Shown: positions 55,168-63,075 of the stretch, in pieces | Layout: each line of letters opens with the position of its first letter | Position numbering within the stretch: position 1 is the stretch's first letter | Assembly: GCA_001465025.1 (NCBI GenBank) | Contig: LNDO01000057.1 | Location: forward strand, 1-64,000 | Origin: Pseudomonas sp. Ga0074129 | Lineage (GTDB): Bacteria; Pseudomonadota; Gammaproteobacteria; Pseudomonadales; Pseudomonadaceae | Reading direction: 5' to 3' | DNA length: 64,000 nt | Notes under the pieces: generated by a model | Told to the model about the DNA's origin: nothing | Databases searched by the model: none | The model's input: the letters and a program-made list of their open reading frames with translations, nothing else | Program-made: the position numbers and the translations under genes

Positions 55168-56163
55168 ATGCGTGAGGAAGACAATGCCCAGTGGGGCTTG
55201 GTGCATGCCTTTGTCCTGAACGGGCGCGGCGGTGCGCGCGGCATCACCCGCCAAGAGTTACAAAGCCTCGTGCTGCAGGAGCAAGAGAGCCTTTGGTTGC
55301 ACTGGGATCGGGGGCATCCGTATACACAAAGCTGGCTGCGGGCGCAGAGCGGGCTCAACGAGTTCGCCTGCAACCTGCTGCTGGAGGAAAACACCCGACC
55401 GCGCTTGCTGGCGCTGCCAGAGCAGCAATTGCTGCTGTTTTTGCGTGGGCTCAACCTCAACCCTGGGGCGGAACCGGAAGACATGGTTTCGGTGCGTATT
55501 TTTGCTGATGCGCAGCGGGCCATTACCTTGCGTTTGCGGCCGCTGCGCGCCACAGAAGCCTTGATTGAGGATTTGCTGGCTGGCCGTGGGCCAAAGAACG
55601 CGGCTGAGTTGATCCTGCGGCTTGCGCATTATCTGACGGATAAAATTGAGCTGTTGATTGGCGAGTTGTCTGAGCAGATCGACGAGCAAGAGGAGCGCGC
55701 CGACGCTGCTCAGACTCGTATGCTGGACCATGCCGATCTGCTGCAGATGCGCCGTCGTGCAGCCAGTTTGCGGCGCTTTTTGGCTCCCCAGCGCGATATC
55801 TATGGTCAGCTCACCGCCAGTGCTCAATCCTGGTTTGTTGGCACCGACAGCAGTCACTGGAATGAGCTAAACAACCGCCTGACGCGTTACCTGGAGGAGC
55901 TTGAGTTGAGCCGTGAGCGCGTCAGTTTGTTGCTGGAGGCCGAGAACCGCCGCATGGACGAGCGCATGAACCACACCATGTACCGTTTCGGCATCATCAC
56001 CGGCATTTTCCTGCCAATGAGTTTTCTCACCGGTCTGCTCGGCATCAATGTTGGCGGTATTCCGGGCGCAGAAAGCCCCTATGGTTTTCTGTTGGCTTGT
56101 TCGCTGATGGGGGCTGTTGCGCTCGGTCAATGGCTGCTGTTTCGTCGGCTGCGCTGGATCTGA
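55168..56163 (+). CDS. cmaX: CorA/ZntB-family metal transporter CmaX
   Basis: A 331-residue membrane protein with a long cytoplasmic funnel (about 1-265, including the helical LLEAENRRMDERMNHTMYRF before the membrane) and two C-terminal transmembrane helices. The loop signature is GLLGINVGGIPG, i.e. GIN as in ZntB rather than GMN as in CorA. The likely role is divalent cation (zinc or magnesium) transport, unproven here. I chose the ATG at 55168 because AGGA lies 7 bases upstream, rather than the TTG five codons earlier. Its place before crfX-cmpX-sigX-oprF identifies it as cmaX. Confidence 0.9.
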   Translation: MREEDNAQWGLVHAFVLNGRGGARGITRQELQSLVLQEQESLWLHWDRGHPYTQSWLRAQSGLNEFACNLLLEENTRPRLLALPEQQLLLFLRGLNLNPGAEPEDMVSVRIFADAQRAITLRLRPLRATEALIEDLLAGRGPKNAAELILRLAHYLTDKIELLIGELSEQIDEQEERADAAQTRMLDHADLLQMRRRAASLRRFLAPQRDIYGQLTASAQSWFVGTDSSHWNELNNRLTRYLEELELSRERVSLLLEAENRRMDERMNHTMYRFGIITGIFLPMSFLTGLLGINVGGIPGAESPYGFLLACSLMGAVALGQWLLFRRLRWI

Positions 56164-56217
56164 TGTGACTTACCCTGATTACCCCTCGTCTAGCCGTCAC
56201 ATCCTGTGAGGTGCGCC

Positions 56218-56463
56218 ATGCACGATCCCTTTGAAGAATCACTGCGCGATTTGCTTAAGTCGCCCGCCTCAAATCATGACGATGATGCTTGCTTGCATCG
56301 TGTGCTGAAAACCGCAAACCGTCAGGTCGGTGCGGGTGACCTGTTTGCCCTGATGGGGCACTGGCTAAGCGCGCTGATGATTGCCCTGAATAATGGCTCA
56401 TCACACCTCGCACCTGTTTCACGCCAAAAACCTTCAAACCGCTCGACTGATAAGGCCGACTGA
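56218..56463 (+). CDS. crfX: CrfX, small protein of the sigX region
   Basis: An 81-residue acidic-to-neutral protein starting MHDPFEESLRDLLKSPASNH, found between cmaX and cmpX in Pseudomonas. It has a predicted amphipathic central helix (GDLFALMGHWLSALMIALN) but no recognised domain. I chose the ATG at 56218 with GTGAGG just upstream. It ends 1 base before the cmpX start, so the two are probably co-translated. It is linked to SigX-dependent cell-envelope regulation only by context. Confidence 0.8.
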   Translation: MHDPFEESLRDLLKSPASNHDDDACLHRVLKTANRQVGAGDLFALMGHWLSALMIALNNGSSHLAPVSRQKPSNRSTDKAD

Positions 56464-56464
56464 A

Positions 56465-57289
56465 ATGGAACTTGATCCCTGGACTCAAAGCCTGATTGCC
56501 GCCATGACCGCGTTATGGACCAAGGTGGCCGGCTTTATTCCAAACCTCTTCGTTGCACTGATTCTGGTTCTGCTGGGGTTTGTGGTGGCGAAACTGCTCG
56601 ACACTCTGTTGTCCAAGCTTTTGGGCAAAATTGGTTTGGACCGTCTGATGACTGGGACTGGCTTGACCAAGCTGCTTGGTCGTGTCGGCATTCAGGTGCC
56701 GGTGTCGACGCTGATTGGCAAGATCATTTACTGGTTTGTGTTGCTGATCTTTTTGGTCTCGGCCGCAGAGTCCCTTGGCCTGGAGCGGGTCTCGTCGACG
56801 CTTGATGTGCTGGCCTTGTACTTGCCAAAAGTCTTTGGCGCAGCCTTGGTGTTGCTGGCGGGCGTGCTGCTTGCGCAACTGGTCAGTGGGCTGGTGCGTG
56901 GCGCGGCAGAGGGCGTTGGCTTGGAGTACGCCCATGGTTTGGGGCGCATTGCGCAGGGGCTGGTAATTATCATCAGCATCTCTGTTGCCATTGGCCAATT
57001 GGAGATCAAAACAGACCTGCTCAATAACGTCATCGCCATTGTGCTGATTTCGGTAGGTCTAGCAGTGGCCTTGGCGCTTGGCTTGGGCAGTCGGGATATC
57101 GCCAGTCAGATTCTGGCGGGCATTTATGTGCGTGAGTTGTACCAGGTTGGGCAACATGTTCAGGTGGGCGCTGTCGAAGGCCAGATCGAGGAGATTGGCA
57201 CGGTGAAAACCACCGTGTTGACGGACGCGGGTGAGTTGATTTCCGTGTCCAATCGCACCTTGCTTGAACAGCAGGTAAACAGCCGCTAA
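56465..57289 (+). CDS. cmpX: CmpX, MscS-like inner-membrane protein
   Basis: A 274-residue inner-membrane protein with five or so transmembrane segments (from about 22-46, 85-105, 120-150, 170-215) followed by a short MscS-like beta domain (GQHVQVGAVEGQIEEIGTVK). The amphipathic pore-like helix LALGLGSRDIASQILAGIYV resembles the TM3 of mechanosensitive channels. I chose the ATG at 56465 (MELDPWTQSL), directly after the crfX stop. In Pseudomonas cmpX lies upstream of sigX, and loss of CmpX activates SigX (known from P. aeruginosa), consistent with membrane-stress sensing. Confidence 0.9.
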   Translation: MELDPWTQSLIAAMTALWTKVAGFIPNLFVALILVLLGFVVAKLLDTLLSKLLGKIGLDRLMTGTGLTKLLGRVGIQVPVSTLIGKIIYWFVLLIFLVSAAESLGLERVSSTLDVLALYLPKVFGAALVLLAGVLLAQLVSGLVRGAAEGVGLEYAHGLGRIAQGLVIIISISVAIGQLEIKTDLLNNVIAIVLISVGLAVALALGLGSRDIASQILAGIYVRELYQVGQHVQVGAVEGQIEEIGTVKTTVLTDAGELISVSNRTLLEQQVNSR

Positions 57290-57376
57290 GGCGATTACCT
57301 GTTATTGTATGCGGCCAAATCGCAGTCTGATTTCAGGCTGTGTTGGCTTTTGTCCTGACTGTCGGCCCGACTCGTT

Positions 57377-57967
57377 TTGAATAAAGCCCATCCTGTCTCT
57401 GTGCGTTACGATCCCCGCGAACTCTCGGACGAAGAGTTGGTGGCTCGTGCGCATGACGAACTGTTTCATATTACCCGCGCGTATGAAGAGCTGATGCGCC
57501 GCTATCAGCGCACGTTGTTTAACGTGTGCGCGCGATACTTGGGTAATGAGCGCGACGCTGACGATGTGTGTCAGGAAGTCATGCTCAAAGTCTTATATGG
57601 CTTGAAGAACTTTGAGGGCAAGTCAAAGTTTAAAACCTGGCTATACAGCATTACCTATAACGAATGTATTACCCAATATCGCAAAGAGCGGCGCAAGCGA
57701 CGTCTTATTGACGCCTTAAGTTTGGATCCCTTGGAGGAAGCCTCCGAGGAGAAGATGCCCAAGCCAGAGGATAAGGCCGGTCTTGACCGCTGGTTGGTGC
57801 ATGTCAACCCGATTGACCGTGAAATTTTGGTGCTGCGTTTTGTCGCAGAGCTGGAATTTCAGGAAATCGCCGACATTATGCACATGGGCCTCAGTGCAAC
57901 AAAAATGCGCTACAAAAGGTCGCTTGACCGGCTGCGTGATAAATTTTCGAACAATCCCGAAACTTAG
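57377..57967 (+). CDS. sigX: ECF sigma factor SigX
   Basis: A 196-residue extracytoplasmic-function sigma factor that controls oprF, fatty-acid composition and membrane fluidity in Pseudomonas. Region 2 spans about 38-108 (RYQRTLFNVCARYLGNERDA, FKTWLYSITYNECITQYRKE) and region 4 about 130-190 (DREILVLRFVAELEFQEIAD). No anti-sigma gene is adjacent. The start is the TTG at 57377, giving MNKAHPVSVRYDPRELSDEE, which matches the conserved N-terminus; no in-frame ATG fits and no strong ribosome-binding site is visible. Confidence 0.95.
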   Translation: MNKAHPVSVRYDPRELSDEELVARAHDELFHITRAYEELMRRYQRTLFNVCARYLGNERDADDVCQEVMLKVLYGLKNFEGKSKFKTWLYSITYNECITQYRKERRKRRLIDALSLDPLEEASEEKMPKPEDKAGLDRWLVHVNPIDREILVLRFVAELEFQEIADIMHMGLSATKMRYKRSLDRLRDKFSNNPET

Positions 57968-58074
57968 TTAGGGTATTGGCGTCCCATTTTATGGTTAATT
58001 CTGTTAGAGTTAGCGGCTGAGTTGTCTTGCGTCTGTCAGACAACTTACTGACCACCAAGATAGGTATTTACGTG

Positions 58075-59049
58075 ATGAAACTGAAAAACACTTTAGGCGT
58101 CGCTATTGGCTCGCTGCTGGCCGTATCTTCCCTCAGCGTCATGGCTCAGGGTCAAGGCGCTGTAGAAGTGGAGGGTTTTGCTAAGAAGGAAATCTTCGAT
58201 AGCGCTCGTGACTTCAAAAACAACGGCAATCTGTTCGGCGGCAGCATCGGCTACTACCTGACTGACGACGTTGAACTGCGTCTGAGCTACGACGAAGTGC
58301 ACAACGCCCGTGGCGAAGATGGCCGCAACATCAAAGGCTCCAACACTGCCCTTGACGCGCTGTATCACTTCAACAACGCTGGCGACGCACTGCGTCCTTA
58401 CGTTTCTGCAGGTTTCTCTGACCAGAGCATCGGTCAGTCCGGCCGTGACGGTCGCAATGGCTCCACCTTTGCCAACGTAGGCGGCGGTGCCAAGTACTTC
58501 TTCACTGACAACTTCTACGCCCGTGCAGGTGTTGAAGCGCAGTACAACATCGACCAAGGCGACACCGAGTGGGCTCCAAGCGTCGGTATCGGCATGAACT
58601 TCGGTGGCGGCAGCGCGCCTGCTGCAGCGCCTGTTGCAGTAGCGGCTGTTGAGCCGACTCCTGAGCCGGTAGTTGCTGCTGAAGAGCCGGTTGAACTGGT
58701 TCGCGTTGAGCTGGACGTCAAGTTTGATTTCGACAAAGCTCAGGTTAAGCCTGAAAGCTACGGCGACATCAAAAACCTGGCTGACTTCATGAATCAGTAC
58801 CCACAAACCACCACCGTGGTTGAAGGTCACACTGACTCCAAAGGCAGCGACGCTTACAACCAGAAACTGTCCGAGCGTCGCGCAAGCGCTGTTCGTGACG
58901 TACTGGTTAACCAGTACGGTGTAGACGCTTCGCGCGTTAACGCTGCTGGTTACGGTGAGTCCCGCCCGGTTGCTGACAACGTTTCCGATGCTGGCCGCGC
59001 TGTAAACCGTCGCGTAGAAGCTGAAGTAGAAGCTCAGATCAAGCAGTAA
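58075..59049 (+). CDS. oprF: Major outer-membrane porin OprF
   Basis: The 324-residue OmpA-type porin of Pseudomonas, linking outer membrane to peptidoglycan and serving as a slow general porin. It has a signal peptide (about 1-22, ending VMAQG), an eight-stranded N-terminal barrel (to about 180), an Ala/Pro/Glu/Val hinge (APAAAPVAVAAVEPTPEPVV) and the OmpA peptidoglycan-binding domain with FDFDKAQVKPESYGD and HTDSKGSDAYNQKLSERRAS. It contains no Cys, unlike the P. aeruginosa protein (four), and is shorter than it (350 residues). I chose the ATG at 58075, where the signal peptide begins. SigX is encoded just upstream and likely drives one of its promoters. Confidence 0.97.
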   Translation: MKLKNTLGVAIGSLLAVSSLSVMAQGQGAVEVEGFAKKEIFDSARDFKNNGNLFGGSIGYYLTDDVELRLSYDEVHNARGEDGRNIKGSNTALDALYHFNNAGDALRPYVSAGFSDQSIGQSGRDGRNGSTFANVGGGAKYFFTDNFYARAGVEAQYNIDQGDTEWAPSVGIGMNFGGGSAPAAAPVAVAAVEPTPEPVVAAEEPVELVRVELDVKFDFDKAQVKPESYGDIKNLADFMNQYPQTTTVVEGHTDSKGSDAYNQKLSERRASAVRDVLVNQYGVDASRVNAAGYGESRPVADNVSDAGRAVNRRVEAEVEAQIKQ

Positions 59050-59064
59050 TCGATCTGGCTACAT

Positions 59065-59094
59065 AAAAAAACCCGGCTTCGGCCGGGTTTTTTT
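59065..59094. terminator. Strong terminator of oprF
   Basis: CCCGGC, loop TTCG, GCCGGG with A7 before and T7 after. The T-runs on both strands would also stop leftward cobA transcription. Confidence 0.93.
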
Positions 59095-59172
59095 ATGCGC
59101 TGGATAATCTGCGTTCTTCAAAGAAAATCCGCTAAAAGCCCACGTACAGCGGGCGAGCGAAGCGTGAAGAGC

Positions 59173-59910
59173 TCAGGCGCTGATAGCCGCTAGTTGCAAG
59201 TTAGGTTGCGCGGCTACCTCGCCAATCACCAAGATGGCCGGGCTTTTCAAGCGGAAGTCCTGAGCAGCTTGCTGCATGCTTGCCAGGTTACTGCGGCATT
59301 CGCGTTGCTGCGGCAGTGAGGCGTTTTCGATCAGGGCCACCGGCATGTCTGCACGCATCCCGCCCGCCAAAAGGCTTTCGCGGATCTCAGCCAGTTTGGC
59401 TACGCCCATATAGACCACCAACGTCGTGCCGCTTTGAGCCAGAGCTTGCCAATTCAGGCTGCTGTCATCTTGGGTGTGGGCGGTGATCAAGGTGACGCCA
59501 CGGGCTACACCGCGCAGCGTCAGTGGAATGCCGCAGTGGGTGGCTCCGGCCAGGCCCGCCGTGATGCCGTTGACTATTTCCACCTCTATACCGTGCTGGC
59601 CGAGCCAGTCGGCTTCCTCGCTGCCCCGGCCGAAGATGCAAGGATCGCCGCCTTTGAGGCGCACCACGCATTGACCTTGGCGCGCATAGCGCACCATCAG
59701 GCGATGAATAAATGCTTGCGGTGTCGAGCGGCAGCCACCGCGTTTGCCTACGTGCATGATGCGTGCGTGGGGACAGTGTTCGAGCACCGCTGTGTTGACC
59801 AGGTCATCGATCATGACGATATCGGCTTGATGCAGGGCTTTGACAGCCTTGAGCGTCAGCAAGTCGGGGTCGCCGGGGCCTGCACCAACCAGCCAAACTT
59901 TAGCGTTCAT
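59173..59910 (-). CDS. cobA: Uroporphyrinogen-III C-methyltransferase
   Basis: Transfers two methyl groups from SAM to uroporphyrinogen III to give precorrin-2, the precursor of siroheme and cobalamin. The 245-residue protein has VWLVGAGPGDPDLLTLKAVK (about 4-23), the VGKRGG and VRLKGGDPCIFGRGSEEA motifs (about 85-102), and a TAHTQDD region. I chose the ATG at 59910 (MNAKVWLVGAG), as the frame upstream overlaps nasA without homology. It lies 11 bases after nasA in the same operon and supplies siroheme for NirB. Confidence 0.95.
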   Translation of the reverse strand: MNAKVWLVGAGPGDPDLLTLKAVKALHQADIVMIDDLVNTAVLEHCPHARIMHVGKRGGCRSTPQAFIHRLMVRYARQGQCVVRLKGGDPCIFGRGSEEADWLGQHGIEVEIVNGITAGLAGATHCGIPLTLRGVARGVTLITAHTQDDSSLNWQALAQSGTTLVVYMGVAKLAEIRESLLAGGMRADMPVALIENASLPQQRECRSNLASMQQAAQDFRLKSPAILVIGEVAAQPNLQLAAISA

Positions 59911-59921
59911 ATCGGATACCT

Positions 59922-62639
59922 CTATGCGTTGACGGCGACTGGCTGGGTGGCCAGCAGGCGTTTGATTTCGGGGACGCAGGAGCCGCAATTGGTGCCGCAC
60001 TTGAGTGTTTGTTTAAGGCCATTGAGGTCTAAGCCTTGAGCGATGCCTGCGCAGATAGCTTCGTGACTGACATTCAGGCAGTTACACAGGGTTCTGCCGA
60101 CGGCTGTGGTGGCGCTGTTCTCCGGCGGTGTCGAGCGTGGCGCGAGCAGCCAGCGACGTAATTCGGTATCGGCACTGCCGCTCTCCCAGATGCCCTTGAG
60201 CCAGTCACGGGCGGCGGTTTCGCCGGCCAAACGAATGGCAGTGATGCGCCCGTCCTCGATGCGTACGCGTTTACCCACGGCCTTGCGTGGGTCGTCGTAA
60301 GCCAGCACAGGGCCGTCGCTAAGCCCGAGGGTTTGATCAATTTGCGCCAACACTTCAGGAGCAGGTGCTATGGCGCAGGCTGCACGAATCAACAGGGCTG
60401 GCCGCTCACGCCCCGTCAGCGTCAGGTTGGCATAGGCGAAGTCTTCAAACAGTGGGCGCAATGCCTCGAAGCGCGTTTGCACCTGACCTTCAACCAGGGC
60501 AAAGAAATGCCAAGGCAGTTCGACTTTATCCAGCTCGATGCCAGCATGTTTCAGCTCCGGCTGTTTGGATAACGGATCGAATGCCGGTTGGGTCAGCACG
60601 TTGGTGCCCAGACCTTTCAGAAAGCGATTACCCCAGTGCATGGGCAAGTAAGCCTGGCCGCTGCGCACGGCGTCATCGGCCTGCACGGGCACGATCAGAC
60701 TGCCGCGACGGCTGCGTATTTTCACCAGATCACCGCTGTTCAGCCGCCGTCGGCGCAGCTCGTCCGGGTGCAGGCTTAATAGTGCTTCGGGTGCATGGCT
60801 AAACAGCCGTGCAGCCGAGCCGGTGCGGCTCATGCCGTGCCATTGATCACGCAGGCGGCCGGTGTTGAGGGTCAGCGAGTAGCGAGTATCGCGCTTTTCC
60901 TGAGCGGCGCGGAAGGGTTCGGCGATGAATTGCGCACGACCGTTAGCGGTGGGAAAACGGTCATCGCCATATAGACGTGGCGTACCGCCGGTGGCGCCGG
61001 CCGGAAAGGGCCATTGCTGAGGGCCTTGGTTGTCCAGGATCGCGTAGCTGAGCCCCGAGAGGTCGAGGTCACGCTGGGCGGTCAGGTGTTTGTACTCCTC
61101 GAACAGCGCTTGCGGGCAGTCGAAGGCGAACAGGCTTGGCAGGCCGGGGCGTAGCAGTTGTTCTAAGCGGCGGGCGAAATCGGTGGTGATGGCCCAATCC
61201 GGCCGCGCCTCAGCCGGTGCGGGGACGGCGCGGCGCACATGGCTGACGCGCCGTTCGGAATTGGTCACGGTGCCTTCTTTCTCGCCCCAACTGGCGGCGG
61301 GCAGCAGCAGGTCAGCATAGTGGCAGGTTTCGGTGGTAAAGAAGGCTTCTTGCACGACGACAAAGGGGCAGGCGGCCAGGGCTTCATGCACCTTGTTTTG
61401 GTCTGGCAACGATTGCGCCGGGTTGGTGCAGGCGATCCAGAGGGCTTTTATGTGCCCGCTGCGCACGGCTTCAAACAGCTCAATGGCCGTGAGGCCGGTG
61501 GTGTGCGGCAGGCTGTCGACGCCCCAATAATCGGCCACTTCCTGGCGGTGCTCAGCATTCGCGGCTTCGCGGTGACCGGGCAATAGATTGCTGAGGCTAC
61601 CGGTTTCGCGCCCGCCCATGGCATTGGGTTGGCCGGTGAGGGAGAACGGGCCGCTGCCCACTTTGCCGATTTGACCAGTGGCCAGGTGCAGGTTGATCAG
61701 CGCGCTGTTTTTTGCGCTACCCGCCGTGGATTGATTCAGGCCCATGCACCACAGCGAGAGGAAACTCGGCGCGTTGCCGATCAGCCGTGCACATCGCTGC
61801 AGGCTGTCCACGCTGATGCCGCACAGTTCGCTGACCATCTGCGGGTTATAGGCGTGCACCAGACTTTTAAGCGCTTCGAAGCCCTCGGTGTGGGCCTCGA
61901 TAAAGCGCCGGTCGGCCCAACCTTCCCAGAGCAGGATGTGCAGCAAACCGTGAAACAGCGCTACGTCACTGCCGGGCAGTATTGCCAGGTGCAGATCGGC
62001 CAACTCGCAGGTATCGGTGCGCCGTGGATCGACCACAATGATTTGCATGTGAGGGCGCTGGGCCTTGGCTTCTTCCAAGCGGCGAAACAGCACCGGATGG
62101 GCGAAAGCCATGTTGGAGCCGACTATCAGCACACAATCGCTTTGCTCGATGTCTTCGTAATTGCATGGCGGCGCATCCGCACCCAAGCTGCGTTTGTAGC
62201 CGACCACGGCTGAACTCATGCACAGGCGTGAGTTGCTATCGATGTTGTTGGTGCCTACCAAGGCGCGGGCCAGCTTGTTGAAGGCGTAGTAATCCTCGGT
62301 GAGTAATTGGCCGCTGATATAAAACGCCACGCTGTCCGGGCCGTGTTCGCGAATGGTCTCGGCAAATACGTTGGCCGCGTGATCCAGGGCGCTGTCCCAG
62401 TCTGTGCGCGAACGAGCCAGGCCTTTGCCTAAGCGTAATTCGGGGTGCATGGCGCGGGCATCAAGGTCGCCGGTCAGGTGCAGCGTCGCACCTTTGCTGC
62501 ACAATTTGCCGAAGTTGGCCGGGTGCTGTGGATCGCCCTGTACGCCGAGGATGTGCTCGCCGTCGTGCTCGATCAGCACGCCACAGCCCACGCCGCAGTA
62601 ACAGCAGGTTGATGCGGTGATTTGGCTTTGGGTAGGCAT
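59922..62639 (-). CDS. nasA: Assimilatory nitrate reductase, large subunit
   Basis: A 905-residue cytoplasmic molybdenum enzyme that reduces nitrate to nitrite. The N-terminus has the four Cys of a 4Fe-4S cluster, starting STCCYCGVGCGVLIEHDG (about 9-26) with the last Cys in KLCSKG. The bis-MGD-binding region follows, with SRLCMSSAVVGYKRSLGADA. A C-terminal BFD-like 2Fe-2S domain (about 845-895) has CNCLNVSH and CGTNCGSC, as in the Klebsiella-type NasA, and may accept electrons directly. I chose the ATG at 62639 because the cluster motif starts there; the upstream open frame runs through a REP element. Confidence 0.95.
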   Translation of the reverse strand: MPTQSQITASTCCYCGVGCGVLIEHDGEHILGVQGDPQHPANFGKLCSKGATLHLTGDLDARAMHPELRLGKGLARSRTDWDSALDHAANVFAETIREHGPDSVAFYISGQLLTEDYYAFNKLARALVGTNNIDSNSRLCMSSAVVGYKRSLGADAPPCNYEDIEQSDCVLIVGSNMAFAHPVLFRRLEEAKAQRPHMQIIVVDPRRTDTCELADLHLAILPGSDVALFHGLLHILLWEGWADRRFIEAHTEGFEALKSLVHAYNPQMVSELCGISVDSLQRCARLIGNAPSFLSLWCMGLNQSTAGSAKNSALINLHLATGQIGKVGSGPFSLTGQPNAMGGRETGSLSNLLPGHREAANAEHRQEVADYWGVDSLPHTTGLTAIELFEAVRSGHIKALWIACTNPAQSLPDQNKVHEALAACPFVVVQEAFFTTETCHYADLLLPAASWGEKEGTVTNSERRVSHVRRAVPAPAEARPDWAITTDFARRLEQLLRPGLPSLFAFDCPQALFEEYKHLTAQRDLDLSGLSYAILDNQGPQQWPFPAGATGGTPRLYGDDRFPTANGRAQFIAEPFRAAQEKRDTRYSLTLNTGRLRDQWHGMSRTGSAARLFSHAPEALLSLHPDELRRRRLNSGDLVKIRSRRGSLIVPVQADDAVRSGQAYLPMHWGNRFLKGLGTNVLTQPAFDPLSKQPELKHAGIELDKVELPWHFFALVEGQVQTRFEALRPLFEDFAYANLTLTGRERPALLIRAACAIAPAPEVLAQIDQTLGLSDGPVLAYDDPRKAVGKRVRIEDGRITAIRLAGETAARDWLKGIWESGSADTELRRWLLAPRSTPPENSATTAVGRTLCNCLNVSHEAICAGIAQGLDLNGLKQTLKCGTNCGSCVPEIKRLLATQPVAVNA

Positions 62640-62667
62640 GGGACTCGACTCCGTGATTTGCGGCCTG

Positions 62668-62746
62668 CTGTAGGAGCCAGCTTGCTGGCGATCCAGGCCG
62701 CGAAAAGCATCGCCAGAAGAACTCGGTGTCCACCTGGCTCCTACAG
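62668..62746. repeat. REP pair between nirD and nasA
   Basis: CTGTAGGAGCCAG and its reverse complement CTGGCTCCTACAG bound an inverted REP pair, with CTTGCTGGCGAT and ATCGCCAG inside. The block begins 3 bases after the nirD stop and may shield the nirBD mRNA from 3' decay, or reduce read-through into nasA. Confidence 0.8.
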
Positions 62747-62748
62747 GT

Positions 62749-63075
62749 TTACGCGCACTTTTCGGCGCAATTAAGGGCCAGTAATACGCGACCGTTTTCA
62801 ACCTTGGCGTTATGCCGGTGAGCGCAGCCCACGTCCGGCGCTACGGCTTCACCGCTGTCCAGTTCGATCTGCCAATTGTGTAGCGGGCACGACACGCGTT
62901 TGCCAAAGATCAAGCCCTGCGACAGCGGCCCACCTTTATGCGGGCAGCGGTCGTCGAGGGCGAACACCTCATCTGTTGACGTCCGGAAAATCGCGATATC
63001 GCCTTTTGGCCCGGCCACGATGCGCGAGCCCAGTACGTTGATGTCTTCCAGCGCGCAGATATCCAGCCAGTTCAT
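62749..63075 (-). CDS. nirD: Nitrite reductase small subunit (Rieske-type)
   Basis: A 108-residue Rieske-fold subunit of the NADH-dependent assimilatory nitrite reductase. It has the two-part cluster motif in CPHKGGPLSQG (about 43-53) and CPLHNWQIELDSGEA (about 63-77), so a 2Fe-2S cluster can be bound. That is of interest because E. coli NirD lacks these ligands. It overlaps nirB by 4 bases and is followed by a REP pair and nasA in the same direction. Confidence 0.93.
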   Translation of the reverse strand: MNWLDICALEDINVLGSRIVAGPKGDIAIFRTSTDEVFALDDRCPHKGGPLSQGLIFGKRVSCPLHNWQIELDSGEAVAPDVGCAHRHNAKVENGRVLLALNCAEKCA

